Positions 11,245-23,085 of a stretch of DNA of 64,000 nucleotides are shown in pieces. Position 1 is the first letter of the stretch; each line of letters starts with the position of its first letter. This DNA comes from Haliclystus octoradiatus (lineage: Eukaryota > Cnidaria > Staurozoa > Stauromedusae > Haliclystidae): contig CAKAJK010000006.1 in NCBI GenBank assembly GCA_916610825.1, positions 186,001 to 250,000 of the forward strand. Reading direction: 5' to 3'. Under the pieces are notes generated by a model, which was given only the letters and a program-made list of their open reading frames with translations, had not been told where the DNA came from and made no database searches. Position numbers and translations under genes: made by a program.

Positions 11245-12955
11245 TCTCATTTTTACGATACTTTACACGAATGCAAGGATTAATTATCAAAACTGGAATC
11301 CATTATCAGTGTTGTTCAACATTTTTAATTGCTTTTTCATGACTCTCTTGCTTTATTGACATTCTCTTTGACAAGTTTTACTGCAAGCTACTAAAAGGAG
11401 CGAAGCCACCTCTTTGAGGAAGCCGAAGGCTTGTTTAATTATAAAGGTGGTTATAAAATCATCGAATGTGATACTCATCGCTGATTGGTTATTGTTGATG
11501 TTTGTGTCAGGCACCTCTATGGTGTCAGGCTGCGTAAAATCGTAAAATTACGGTTTTACCAACAAAACCAAAATGGCTATATGAAGAAAATGTTTAATAG
11601 ACCAAATCGGCTAACGCGTCACGTGACCTGAATGCGGTATTTGGGTTTTTCAACAACAGAACGCAATGGTCTCGCGCAACCATTTTTCTCGCATATTCCT
11701 CTTCGTAATTTGCTCTTAAATTTAGTATTTAAATGATTTATAGGTAATTCAAGATTGATTCAAGTAGTTTAAGACCCAATAAAAACGCCTGGGACCTTAA
11801 AAGTTATATATCGGTACTCCATCATGGTCAATAATTCCATCAAAAATTAGCATTTCTTTAAATAATTATTGTGTTTCTGCACAATTTCAATTCAAAAACA
11901 ATACTGTATGATGGTATGCAGCATATTCAATGTAATGAAGAAAAAATTTCATTATTTTACGATCAATATGGCATATATAGTAGAATTATAGAGTTGAACG
12001 TAAACATAACTGATGACGTAGAACACAGAACTACATGCGTTTACAAACATTGAGATGTGCCGCGCCGTAAAAGAAAAGCTAAAACAACATCAATTTGTAA
12101 CTGTAAATTATAATATAACATTGAAACAAATAAACTCCTAGCTTTTCAAATGAACAATATAAACGTACAACAGTCATATTTATAGGGAAGGTAACATAAA
12201 TGAGCAAACAAGTCATTTTAATGACTTATCAAATGGAGTTTCGTGACAACTTTTCTGTTGCTAACAAATGTACATATAAGACCTCTAAATACCATAAATA
12301 CACTTTCTAAGTCATAAATGCTTGGTATTTTATTTAAATAAGCAAAGATTAGTTTGATTTCAATGCTTCAAAACATCGCAAATCATGACATTTTTTCTAT
12401 TCCAAATTTCATAGTCCATGTACGTAATTTTTCATTATAACAAAACAATTTTAAGATCTTTCCAAATTCCAATTCATACTGCATATTCATCTCCAGTTTA
12501 GCTTAGCTTGTTTTGTTTCCACTGTAGTCTATCAAATGCTCTCAAACCATTTTTCAAAATCCATAAAACATTTCGGTTCCAATTTTACGGTCATCCACAG
12601 CGATCAAACTTGGTGCAGCTTCTCTTAAAATAAAGTTTTATCACTCCAAAATCGACAGAAAATCTTTTCCACACATCGAATAATATCCCTCCAGATACTA
12701 ATATTGGACATTTCAACTAAATAGGTAGTTTAAAATATGTTTCATGGGAACAAATAAGCACAACCTTCTCGTACAACAACAAGGCGCGAAAGGACGTTTG
12801 CTCGAAAAAGCGCAACGAGTCCCGCATCTGTGTCATGTGATCAAGAAATTGAAGAATTTGCCGATTTGGTCTATTGATAGAGCGCTTAAAAATAGCCTTA
12901 AAATTAAAATCAACAACACAAAACACAAGAATTTTGATACAAAATCATAAATTAA
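11245..12955. other. Intron sequence with no recognised feature
   Basis: No gene or clear repeat was found. A short hairpin CGAAGCCACCTCTTTGAGGAAGC is present near 11401-11425. Overlapping opposite 68-69-codon frames at 12717-12950 look like chance. Confidence 0.35.
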
Positions 12956-12958
12956 ACA

Positions 12959-13165
12959 TTAAAGGGGCAAAATTGACCGGCGACCGCTGCGAGCACAAGT
13001 TGAATTTATGCTTAGCGTAATTCAACCGTCTCGCTTTGAAACAATTGTTATACGCAGGCCTAACTTGTAATAAAATTCATGTCAACAATGAACATTGTGT
13101 TATAACAATAAGCGTGCACGTGATCCTAAGTGCGTAGCGCCTGCCGGTCATTTTTGCTCCTTTAA
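12959..13165. mobile_element. TTAA-flanked MITE (T2/Kolobok-like), copy 1, 207 bp
   Basis: The termini TTAAAGGGGCAAAATTGACC and, from the other side, TTAAAGGAGCAAAAATGACC form an inverted repeat of about 26 bp, including a TTAA target on each side. The TTAAAGGRR end is the signature described for T2/Kolobok-type MITEs in vertebrates. Copy 2 at 15073-15279 has the same length and orientation and very few differences. No coding capacity. Confidence 0.8.
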
Positions 13166-13637
13166 TCTATAAAATTCCCTTGTTCAATGTTTCTGTTCGT
13201 AATTCATACAGCAGTTTTGTTTTGTTGATAAAACGCCAAAGATATGATACGATAAATTTCAGTATCCCATTGCTTTAAAAGAATAAACGCATACGATCAT
13301 GTACACGATATTTGAATAATACTTTAAATCTTCTACATTAATCATGTATTCAGACTTAACCAATGCTTTTTGCGTTTATTTTCAATCTATTTTGATCCAT
13401 TTGTATAACTTGTCGTAGCTTTCCTCAAAAAGCAAAGCGGCGTGTTTCTATTGATAATCCGCGCTCGTTCTAGTCCACAGATTATAACAACCAGATACGG
13501 CAGATACGGCACTGATGTTCGAAAATTTTGATTGGTCAATTAACGGCCATTATGTTCGTTGCCTATTTTTTTGACGCATTTCATTGTTGTCCATTACGAT
13601 TTTAGGGATTTATCGACAAAATGATAAAATTGAAATA

Positions 13638-14594
13638 ATTCACTTTAAAGTGTATATCCCGGATATTGGGAGACTGCTTCTTTAGATAGAGAAAAATTTT
13701 CTATTCGTACATGATCTTCTTGTGTTTTTACTTTGCGCGATCATTTCTCCTTCAAAAATGCAGTCAAAGTGACGATTTTGGGTTAATTTTGTGTCTCACT
13801 CTTTTTCTCCGAACAGGAACCCGTTTATTTTCAACAAGAGAGTTTACACAGGAAAAAACACTAAACTTTTTACTTATTTGTCTCTAAATAAAAAACCGCT
13901 AAACCAAATGACAATCTGCTTTCAGAATGAAATTTTCAACGTTCAGCTGAAGATTTAGAGCTATATTTGATTTATATTCCAGATCCAGGTAAAGAGATAT
14001 GAGCCTCTAAAGTCAAAAGTTTTTAGTTTTGGATTTTTCTCACTCAAGTGCTCACACGATTAACACCTCTTTGCGACTTCGTCTAAGCAGGTTATCGCTG
14101 CTGGATATTGAAGGTATGTGACTATTTTTAATACGCATCAACTATGCCGACTATGCTTAGACGAAGCCGTAAAGAGGTGTTAATCGCGTGAGCACTTGAG
14201 TGAGAAAAATACAAAACTAAAAACTTTTGACTTTAGAGGCTTATATCTCTTTACCTGGATCTTGAATATTGATCAAATATAGCTCTAAATCTTCAGCTGA
14301 ACGTTGAAAATTTTATTCCGAAAGCAAATTGTCATTTGGCTTGGCGGCTTTTTATTTAGAAACAAATAAGTAAAATGTTTAGTGTTTTTTCCGGTGTAAA
14401 CTCTCTTGTGGAAAATAAGTTGGTTCCTGTTCGAAGAAAAAGAGTGAGACACAAAATCGTAACTTTGATTGCATTTTTGAGGGGGAAATGCTTGCGCAAA
14501 GTAAAAATACAAGAAGAACATGTACTGATAGAACATTTTTCTCTATCTAAAGAAGCAATCTCCCAATATCCGGGATATACACTTAAATTCACTT
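13638..14594. repeat. Foldback element with arms of about 440 bp
   Basis: The left arm (about 13638-14088) is repeated inverted with few mismatches at 14155-14594, separated by 66 bases. Each arm carries the same landmarks in mirrored order: ATATCCCGGATATTGGGAG, GTGAGACACAAAAT and its complement, and CGACTTCGTCTAAGC at the loop side. A transcript could fold into a very long hairpin. Target duplication was not established. The 73-83-codon open frames in the right arm have no known domain. Confidence 0.85.
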
Positions 14595-15072
14595 AATTAA
14601 TTGAATTCAGCCTTCTCAAGCTACTCAATGCAAGTGGATGGATGATACGCTATGTGTAAAATTCAAAATCATAATTTTGATATTAGCACATTTATTTTAC
14701 GATGTTGTTAGAGGTCCGGTCAGTTATTTTTGGTAAAAGTCCGGTCGTTTATGTACGCATGCGCACGTATATCGCATTATGATTCTTTTTATTTCAAAAT
14801 GTCCGTCTCAAGATACAAAAGTTGCGAAGTTACTCGAGCTCGAATTATAATCGAAAGATAATGTTAAATTCCTATAACAAGTATATAACACAGCAAAATC
14901 CTTAAAATCACTTACAAGAATCTTTTTATAAGTATCAAGAATATATTTCCTTGAAACAACAATATTTGGCTGTTCCGTGAGGTAAGAATATTTGGATTGT
15001 GTAAGAATATAAATTGTTGTTTCAAGACGAAATTTTCTTTTTTTTCACACGCTATTCAATAGAATTTAGCTG

Positions 15073-15279
15073 TTAAAGGGGCAAAATTGACCGGCGACCG
15101 CTGCGAGCACAAGTTGAATTTATGCTTAGCGTAATTCAACCGTCTCGCTTTGAAACAATTGTTATACGCAGGCCTAATTTGTAATAAAATTCAGGTCAAT
15201 AATGTACATTGTGTTATAACAATAAGCATGCACATGATTCTAAGTGCGTAGCGCCTGCCGGTCAATTTTGCTCCTTTAA
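15073..15279. mobile_element. TTAA-flanked MITE (T2/Kolobok-like), copy 2, 207 bp
   Basis: The length equals copy 1 (12959-13165), with TTAAAGGGGC and its complement CTCCTTTAA at the ends. The two copies differ at only a handful of positions, which suggests recent co-mobilisation or duplication. A 79-codon open frame crossing its right end is a chance frame. Confidence 0.8.
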
Positions 15280-15284
15280 TTGCC

Positions 15285-16180
15285 GCTATTTTCTTGTTTC
15301 AAGAATAATTGTCTACATAGAATCAGAGATTCTCGCACCTTCCAACAACAATATTCTCCTTTCAATTGGCTTTTTTCTTAATTGGAGTATATTTCTGTTC
15401 AACCTAATACGGTATTATAGCCCTTTCCTGGCAGAAATAGAATCTTAATCCAAACAAGAAACGATATATAACTTGATTAAAATCATGATTTTAATTAAAA
15501 TATTATAGTTCATTTATCAAATATCAAACATTTTATTCAACAATCAACATGAATAATTCCAAAAGTGTTTACATATTTTGTTACTAGACTCAATTAATAA
15601 GAACTAATGTAACTTCAATACATATCACTTAATACATCATTTTAGTAGTTAAATGTAATAAAAACGTTTTATGCCTATTTAACAAAGCTCAAGATTATTT
15701 AGACTATATACGATGATTATAATAGTAATTTGTTATTTATGAGATTACCATCTAACTTCAATATAGTTCATTATTAACAGTACAAAGTTCTTGAGTATGG
15801 TTTTACCAATAAAAACACACATTGGCATTGCCAAGAACGATAGATGGATCGTATGGTATATTCCCAAAATGAAAAGTTAAACCAAGTAACAGATATGTGT
15901 TCCTGGTGAAAAAGCAAACAAAAAAGAGTTGAGTAAGCGAAACAAATATCCTCAGTTAAAACTGGAGAAAGGACACAATAATAGAGTAGCAATGCCAATA
16001 ATATAAAGATGATAACAGCTCATTAATTTATGATGAAATTTACTTGATTGAATTATGAATTAAATTGATGGTAATTATTCAGTGATACACAGCTATATTA
16101 CGTTACTTCAACTCCAGGAATCCACTTTATAGTTAACTGACGTGCAAATTGTAAATAGTAGCAATAATAATAATGGTAAT
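15285..16180. other. Intron sequence with no recognised feature
   Basis: AT-rich and without a recognised gene, TIR or tandem structure. A 74-codon minus-strand frame at 15774-15998 has no family resemblance. Confidence 0.35.
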
Positions 16181-16184
16181 GTAA

Positions 16185-16615
16185 TGATAATGGGATCATT
16201 CAACTTCAGTTCTTGCTACGTGGTCAATGAAAATAATCAAAGCATTTATAGAATGAGAATCAAAAATGATGCATGCTAGATTATGCTACCTTACTTCACG
16301 AATCGTCCTTCTAGTTAACTTAGATGCAACCTGAAGCACCATAATCTAGCATATCTTATTTTGTCTCTAATTTTACTATAAAATCTAAAGTGAAGTTAAT
16401 AAAATATAATATTCTATGTGATTGTCATTGGAATCTCTCAATTATTGATATTATGAAGTCTAATATAAATTATAATAATAGTGGTATTATAATAATAATG
16501 GGATCGTTTCACATTAGTTCTTGGTACGTGGTCAATGAAATAATGAAAGCATTTTGAGAATGAGAGTCAAAAGACACATGCTAGATAATATTACTTCAAG
16601 AATCACCCTTGAAGT
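16185..16615. repeat. Short direct repeat pair
   Basis: The segment 16185-16320 (AATGGGATCATT, TACGTGGTCAATGAAA, ATGCTAGATTATG) recurs at 16490-16612 with moderate divergence in the same orientation. The spacing of about 300 bp suggests a local tandem duplication. Confidence 0.6.
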
Positions 16616-17039
16616 TTGATGCTGGCTTGGGATGAGAACCCTGAGAATGCAATTTGGCCTCCTGACTTTAGGCGTTCTAAATTAGTTTGGCAGACAAAAG
16701 TCAACGTTGAATTATTAAACGCATACAATAACAAAGTATAATTGACCTACCTTTCTTACACTTGAATCTCCAAAGTCAAATCCCACAAAATAATGTTTGA
16801 GGAAAGACAACATTCAGGCTAGGTTTAAATGAACTTCCTTGTTGGCCAATGGCGGTGTCATTCCATCGCGTTTTCATAAACCAAATAGGCCTAACCAATT
16901 CCATGTTTTCACCTATTATAATTCCTCGCGTAAATATCATATCATTTGAAGCATCTTTACAAGTTAAAGTTAAAGCCATGGCAGGTTGAAAACATCTTGA
17001 TGTTCTCTGAGTTTGTAAAGTCGTAAACTGCAAATGCAA

Positions 17040-17460
17040 ACAGTCACAGTTTTCACCTCCTGTGTAGTCCTGTCCCCCCCACCTCTTCAAATTTTGTCCA
17101 AAATATCATAAATACTTTGATCAGTAGTTGATCAGTTGTGATCAGGTGTTTTTAAGACTGATCAAACAAAAGCGTTACAGTTATTAACGATTTTCTTGTT
17201 GGGGGCCAGGACTACGCCAGCCCCCCTCCACCTCACCAAATTCGAAAATGTATATATCAAAAGTTTGATCACGCTGTCATAAGTACTGATCAGGCATTTA
17301 TATTGCTGATCAAATTACGATCAACGAAATATATTTGCGTTTTAGGCTCCATTTATGGCATAGTCCTGCCCCCCCACCCCACTTAACCACGCCCAATTTC
17401 GAAAATTTTCATGTCAAAAGTTTGATCACGATGTGATCAGTCCTGATTAGGCTATATTAG
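17040..17460. repeat. Degenerate tandem repeat rich in GATCA
   Basis: Three related units of roughly 150-165 bp start near 17047, 17205 and 17355. Each has a C-rich block (GTCCTGCCCCCCCACC-like), then CGAAAATTTTCAT, then TTTGATCACGATGTGATCAG with several GATCA words. Function unknown. Confidence 0.6.
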
Positions 17461-17777
17461 GCTAGTTTGAAAGGACGCAGTTGGATGAAACAATAGGTCT
17501 GCACGCAGGCTAATACTTTTGGGAAATTTGACACATTTTACAGAACAGTTATTTAGCAGTGTGAAAACATAGAAGCATGGAATTCTTATTTCAAGAATAT
17601 TGGCCGTATCCTAATTGAAACTAGTGACGCCTCAAATCATATAGCTATATATTCTTATTTGGAGAAAAAATCTGTCAATATAAGAATTTTAGGATATGCC
17701 TGTTTTCAATTTTTGCTGTGTAATGAATAATGAGTTTCCACCATGGAAAGTGGTTATCTTGAAAATTTTAGTTTTAC

Positions 17778-17944
17778 TGTGGCACAATAAAGGCATCAAT
17801 GCTAGATGTGATGCCTCATTTCCATGTAAACCCGTTTATATATTCTGTACATATAGTAAATTTAACATCAATATAAATTACTTCTGCCTCAGCTGTATGA
17901 ATGTGTCATCATCTGCCTTTTAATGCTTATGTCGTGATATCACA
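17778..17944 (+). mobile_element. 5' LTR of decayed gypsy element G1, plus copy
   Basis: Runs from TGTGG to ATCACA, TG...CA type. The same sequence occurs inverted at 26088-26234 next to the same gag start, which defines its limits. It is followed after two bases by a primer-binding-site-like TGGCGCTGCG. An alternative start at 17807 (TGTGAT, perfectly inverted to ATCACA) cannot be excluded because no 3' LTR was found. Confidence 0.65.
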
Positions 17945-17946
17945 AT

Positions 17947-17956
17947 TGGCGCTGCG
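17947..17956 (+). other. Putative primer-binding site of element G1
   Basis: TGGCGCTGCG begins two bases after the LTR; a TGG start is expected for pairing with a tRNA 3' CCA end. It lies only two bases before the gag ATG at 17959, an unusually short leader. The inverted copy has the same sequence at 26076-26085. The primer tRNA was not identified. Confidence 0.5.
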
Positions 17957-17958
17957 TA

Positions 17959-18623
17959 ATGGATCGCAAGAGAATTCTACAGCTTGATGATGTAGAGAAA
18001 GCTATTGCTTGGCTAGGAGCTTTCAATGCTAGATGTCGTAGAGAGAAGATTGTTGATGGTGACGCTAATAAACATGACGAATTATCAAAGACAGATTTAT
18101 TCCTGGAGCCATGTGGCGAGAACGCCTATATTACACTTTCTCGTTTGGTCAAGCCATTGAGTTTAGATGCTCTCCCATTTAACGTTATTTACGAGGAGTC
18201 AAAACCAGGTATCGAACCGAAGAAACGATTTCTTATTGCTATCAATACTCTCAATAAGAATACTTCTGATGATGATAATGATTTAGCATTCATTTGCCAT
18301 TTGTTTGACGACGTTAATCTGATAATACATGACGTAGCACTGACCCCTGAGGTAATCACAGTTAATGGTATTGATGTTAGCATGATTCAGGATTCCGGAG
18401 CAGAATATTCTGTTTTGTCGACAAAGCTATGGCGGAAAATCAATTGTCCACAATCAATGCAACACCGAGGAAACTCACTTGCTACGATGACCATCAACTG
18501 AAAGTTTTAGGACAATATAATTTAAAAATTGGTAGACTTAACGGTAATTTAAATGTAAATATTTTTGTTGTAGAATCTAATCGTAACTATGGGCTTTTAG
18601 GACGTGACGTTCTAGGAAACTAA
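17959..18623 (+). pseudogene. Gag-protease of gypsy element G1, plus copy, deleted and frameshifted
   Basis: The gag N-terminus (MDRKRILQLDDVEKAIAW) is open to about residue 95. It then jumps to a segment that, in the minus copy, lies some 150 residues further on. The part with the zinc knuckles is therefore missing. The retropepsin active site DSG is at 18391-18399 (IQDSGAEYSVLS). Around 18450 the frame changes; the protease then continues in another frame to GLLGRDVL near 18600, a typical retroelement protease C-terminal motif. Deletion plus frameshift make it non-functional. Confidence 0.8.
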
Positions 18624-18629
18624 AAGAGG

Positions 18630-18970
18630 GTGCGCGGCCAATGTTTTGTAGGGCTTTCCCAGTTCCTCTTCCGCTAAGAGAGCCTGTTCGTGCAGAGCTG
18701 GAAAACTTGAAGCTCTAGGTATTATTGAGCCAATCGAAGGGGGTGGGGCAGAAAACGCATCACCTGTGGTTTGGATAAAAAAAATCGGGTGGTTTACGTA
18801 TGTGTGCGGACTTCAGCGTTCATATTAATGATAAAATACTTTGTGATGATCATCCTTTGCCAAACATAGAGACGATATTTTCTGAAATGGCCGTCGCTCG
18901 ATACTTTTCGAAAAATTGATTTAAAATTGGCATATTGACAAGTCGTGCTAAACGCACATGCTCAAACCTT
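18630..18970 (+). pseudogene. Element G1 reverse transcriptase, N-terminal part, broken
   Basis: In pieces the sequence reads a Ty3/gypsy reverse transcriptase: a region ending ASPVVWIKK, then GGLRMCADFSVHIND-like text across a frameshift, HPLPNIETIF, and FSKIDLKLAY with stops. Several frameshifts and stops lie within 300 bases. It breaks at the MITE at 18979. Confidence 0.75.
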
Positions 18971-18978
18971 GTCAGTAA

Positions 18979-19840
18979 TTAGCCTCATTCCATCGCGGCC
19001 CTCATTTCTGCGCGGCGCTCCAGTGAGGGCCTAATAAAATTGAAGGTTAAAAAGTGTGCCAGAAACCAAAAATATGGTGTGCCCAAGCACAGCGCACCTT
19101 TGTATCACGTGAAGTTTTCTTGAGCGCTGGTTGGTGAATAAAACACCAAGATTGTAAACAAACTTGCTCGAATCATTTTCAAAGTTTGTATTTCGATCGT
19201 TTATTTTGTCATATTGTCAATTTTTAATTATATATTTACGGAGAAATGGAATTTTGAATCAGAGTAATGCTGTATGTTGGAGAATTGATCTTTGATTTTA
19301 AATATTTCTTTGATTTTGATTATTTAAATCATGGTTCAAAACGACGGAAGTGCTTACAATTTTCCAACGATGGCGATCGCTCCATCAAAACATGATGTTT
19401 TCTCCTTTTTTGTGTTCTACGCCCACAAAAGGCCGTCATAATGTTCATACAGTCCTTCAAGATAATGTAATCTATTATTTATAATTCTGTTGCTCCAATT
19501 TGATCCAAAATAATACCGTAAACTTGATGTTTTTAGTTTTCTTCGACAGTTTGTTTACAAAGTGTTGAAATTCAAAATAGCTGAATTCAGCAAATTTCAA
19601 TTTCTGTTCACACCTCGTTGTATTGTTCTTCCATGGGATGACCAACCAACACCTGGCTGTAACTCACATGACACCAAGATTTCCGTGATTGGGCACTGTG
19701 ATTGGGCACACCATATTTTTGGTTTCTGGCACAGTTTTTAACCTTCAATTTTATTAGGCCCTCACTGGAGGGCCGTGCGGAAATGAGGGCCGCGATGGAA
19801 TGAGGCTAATTTGAGCATAAGCATTTAAGCAATGAGGCTA
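18979..19840. mobile_element. Long-TIR MITE, 862 bp, inserted in the gypsy RT
   Basis: The left end is TTAGCCTCATTCCATCGCGG; the matching inverted sequence lies at 19690-19810, giving an inverted repeat of more than 110 bp with a weaker match extending inward over most of the element. A second, shorter AATGAGGCTA end follows at 19831-19840. The flanks GTCAGTAA at 18971-18978 and 19841-19848 are identical, and removing the element and one flank rejoins the gypsy reading (SVTNTSKGLYRV). The 8-bp duplication and TAG-type end point to a hAT-mobilised MITE. It is not coding. Confidence 0.88.
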
Positions 19841-19848
19841 GTCAGTAA

Positions 19849-19958
19849 CCAATACCAGTAAAGGGTTATACCGGGTAACCCGACTACAAATGGGTATGAG
19901 AAATAGCTCAGCAATCAAAGAGGTGTTAAAAGGCATGAAAGGCGTTATTGCCTATCAA
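19849..19958 (+). pseudogene. Element G1 reverse transcriptase, middle part
   Basis: Reads NTSKGLYRVTRLQMGM, then KEVLKGMKGVIAYQ, the gypsy RT stretch just before the YxDD box. It stops after ATCAA at 19954-19958, where a 3.7-kb insertion begins. The next codons of the same motif resume at 23651. Confidence 0.8.
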
Positions 19959-20111
19959 CACGCTGAATTGCTCCAACTCTCACTTATTTTTATGACGATT
20001 TTGATATGTTTTGATATCACTTATATACATAATACTGCCTGTTTATATATCACTATATTTCTATATTTCTGTGTCTGTCCGCGACTTATGTACGTCTTAC
20101 TGGCGATATAA

Positions 20112-22290
20112 TACGGATAATCCGTTGTCGGGAAATTATGCAAACATTTGTGTCGAGATAACCGTGTACAGTAGCAAATTTGTTGTATGAAAAGTATGGG
20201 TCTATGACGTTGTTAATAATATACTTCATCTGATATTTTATTTGATATTATTGCATTAAAAAATTCAGAGATTTTGAAAAATTTCATAGGTCGATAATCT
20301 AGCGGGCAGCCAAATCGAATTCAAATTGAAATCCCCAGAACAAAAATATTTTGCTTTGAATTTAAAAGCTGCATGTAAATTGTTTGAACAAGTGAAACTT
20401 GAAACTGAATCAGTTTTATGATAATTAAAACAATACAAAATACTGAATTACATTGAATTACCAGTATAACTAGGCCAGACAAAATATGTTTTGAAATCAA
20501 AGAAACGTAGACCTATTTCATGTAGTGTTGATATCAGCAATACATATAGCGCGGCACAAACGCTATGAAATTAAAGAGACTTTAGGTCTTAATTTAATTT
20601 ATTAGTGAAACAAAATGCCGTTCATTACTTATCTCCAAATCGAGATACAAAACATTTCACTTTTAAAAAGGCTATTTTGATATATAATTTGTGAGAACAC
20701 TGAGCAAACAATCTGTTTTGAAATAAATAATCTATCGCGGGGCATAAAAACAAATTAACATGCAAGAATTTTCAAAATGACGTTAGCATTCGACTAATTC
20801 GAAAAATATTCAAAGTTCGAATAGATTATCTGTCTACAGTATAAAATTATAGAGTTTAGAATTAATCAAGGCATTGCACAAAAGTATTTCTATAATTTAT
20901 TATTTAATATAGAAATATGAATCATTTGGTTTTGAGCAAGCAGGCTTTTATTTTCAGATTTTGCTTCCATAATTAACGAAGGAATTGTAAATATCGATTA
21001 AAATTAAAAATTAATTTTGTTGACTTGCTATAAGAATAAGACACAGTATGTTACTACAGTTTCGAGAATAAAAATAGCGGTTTCTTGTTATTATCGTTGA
21101 TCAACATTTAATAAAGTTAATTTCAGGTATATCAAATTCAACAACGTTAAATTGAATTGAGCGTATGATTTGTGAAAAATAATAATAATTATAATATTTT
21201 CAGCGTTCAACAATTTTTCTTTGAAATTAAAAGCACAAAAACATACTTCAAAAACATTTTTAAATAGTTAATACAGTTTGGATGAGTGTAACAAACCTTG
21301 TGTTACAAAAATAAAAAGCGACTAGGTTGCATGAAATAATCGATCATAGCAAACAATATTTATTTAAATACAACTTACCATTTTCCAAATGAGATCCAAA
21401 TAAAAACTATACGAGCGGCATAATCTCCGAACAACATTTAAATACATAATAGCGGGTTCTCTGAGTTAATACACCATTCAATAATAAGTTAACAACCATA
21501 TTTTATCGAAGGAGAATGTAAGCCCGATAAGAATAAAATATAAATTGTTTTTTATTCGAAATAATTCTGACAAAAATGATCATTTCATATCGCGATCAAA
21601 TGCAAGGTAAAGTAGATTCATTTTCTATATAAGTAAATCCTTTTCATCAGACATCATAACATGAGCATTTAAATACTACCATCAGCTATGATATTTTATA
21701 TCTTTGAAGCTGCACTAAACATTTCCACTCTATGAACCATCGCGTCCGTTTCAATAAATTCTGAATAAATATGCATATCACGAATCTGGCAAAATGAGTT
21801 GTTTTCGTTTTTCTATCAAAGAAATTAATTTATTCATAATCGTCTTTTCTTTCATTCGACATTCTGTAATGTATTATAAATAGCGCGTAGAAATATTGAC
21901 AACAAGATGTAACATGATATCAATATCAAATTAGTATAGCGATTTATTATAGAACTTTATTTCCTTTTAAAAGAATGTTGATGCTATTATTCTGGAAAAT
22001 TTGATAACAAGAAGCACTATCAGGCCAATTTTTCACATCTTTTTTCTACTTACAAAATTTTATTTTCAACGAACTCTTGATATTTTGATAGATTGCCATG
22101 AAAATCACAGGCCTGCTTGCTGAGATTGCAAAGATCAAAAATATATAGGCTCATATACTATCATATAATATTTTCAGATTATATATAATTTGATTTTCAA
22201 TACACGCGCGTGGGTCGGCCTTGTTCAATAATACGTTGTCGAAGCAGTAGGTTTGTTGACCACTTCAGTTAAAGCACCGATAACAAAAAG
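20112..22290. other. AT-rich non-coding core of the insertion
   Basis: More than 2 kb with no open frame of note, no clear terminal repeat and no tandem structure. Short recurring phrases such as AACATTTAAATAC and TTGAAATCAAAG suggest old duplicated non-coding DNA. I see nothing annotatable here. Confidence 0.35.
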
Positions 22291-22292
22291 TA

Positions 22293-22365
22293 AGGTAGTG
22301 GCCGATTGGTTAATGCCCTGGTATTACAATATCAGGGTCGTCAGTCCAAATCCGCCATTCGGCAA
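22293..22365 (+). repeat. Degenerate tRNA-derived SINE-like sequence
   Basis: TAGTGGCCGATTGGTTAATGC resembles a tRNA D-arm/A-box region. The downstream CGTCAGTCCAAATCC is a poor B box at about the right distance. Weakly supported. Confidence 0.4.
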
Positions 22366-22569
22366 TTTTATCATTGTTAATTAACAAAAGATATCGTTTG
22401 ATCATGTTAATAACAGAAATTAGTGAACCATGTGTCTTGTCGAAGCTAAATCAATTTAATATTGAATATATTGCATGCAATGCCACGAGTTTGACCGGCC
22501 ACACCTTGACGGCGTTATTTTGTGAACACCACATTAGTGTTGTATATATTGCAATAAAGATTTATGAAT

Positions 22570-22650
22570 TCGAACCGAACGCGATCCGATCGTGTCGGGT
22601 CAGATTCGGGTTAATATTTTAGGTCTTCGGATCGGATCGGATTTGAAGTG
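22570..22650. repeat. GC-richer patch of CGGAT/CGGGT words
   Basis: Repeated words (GATCGGATCGGATT, GTCGGGTCAGATTCGGG) stand out from the AT-rich surroundings. Probably a fragment of a repeat; class unknown. Confidence 0.4.
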
Positions 22651-23014
22651 ATTTTTTATGGATAGTTTCAGATTTCGAAATTTGACTGAGTATTTGTAAT
22701 TTATAATAATTAATGTGTTCTGGCTTCCTTTCAACACATAAAATAAAGTTTTTCTATGTAGACAAAGCTACGTTAAATTATACATTTCAATCGACTCAAT
22801 TGATGTGAAATAAATTAAACTTTTATTAAAGGAATGATTAAGATGTATTGATTAATGCTACATCGTTTCAATGCGTATTGTGTCTCATGTTCTCCTCCAG
22901 AGTTCATACTCCGTATTATACAGCGATAGTCAGCTTAGTCAATTGTTTAATTATAAGTGATCTTAAAGTTTTATCATAGAAGGTCCATTATGGACTACAC
23001 TCATTGCTAGTATA

Positions 23015-23085
23015 TATATATGAGACTTGTGTCCTTTGCACATTCTATTGTTTTCCAAAACAAAAGAAACGCACCAAACCATGCG
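23015..23085 (-). repeat. Hairpin-MITE family R2 fragment
   Basis: Reads, on the plus strand, GAGACTTGTGTCCTTTGCAC, ATTCTATTGTTTTCCAAAAC. This is the reverse complement of 32965-33015 in another member of the family. It has no coding content. Confidence 0.55.

Noticed and set aside
14285-14596. Open frames of 73-83 codons in the foldback
   Set aside because: They lie in an inverted repeat arm, the other arm does not preserve them, and they have no recognised motif.
17047-17460. CRISPR-like array of spaced repeats
   Set aside because: Units are degenerate tandem repeats with no constant repeat/spacer structure, and the DNA is eukaryotic.
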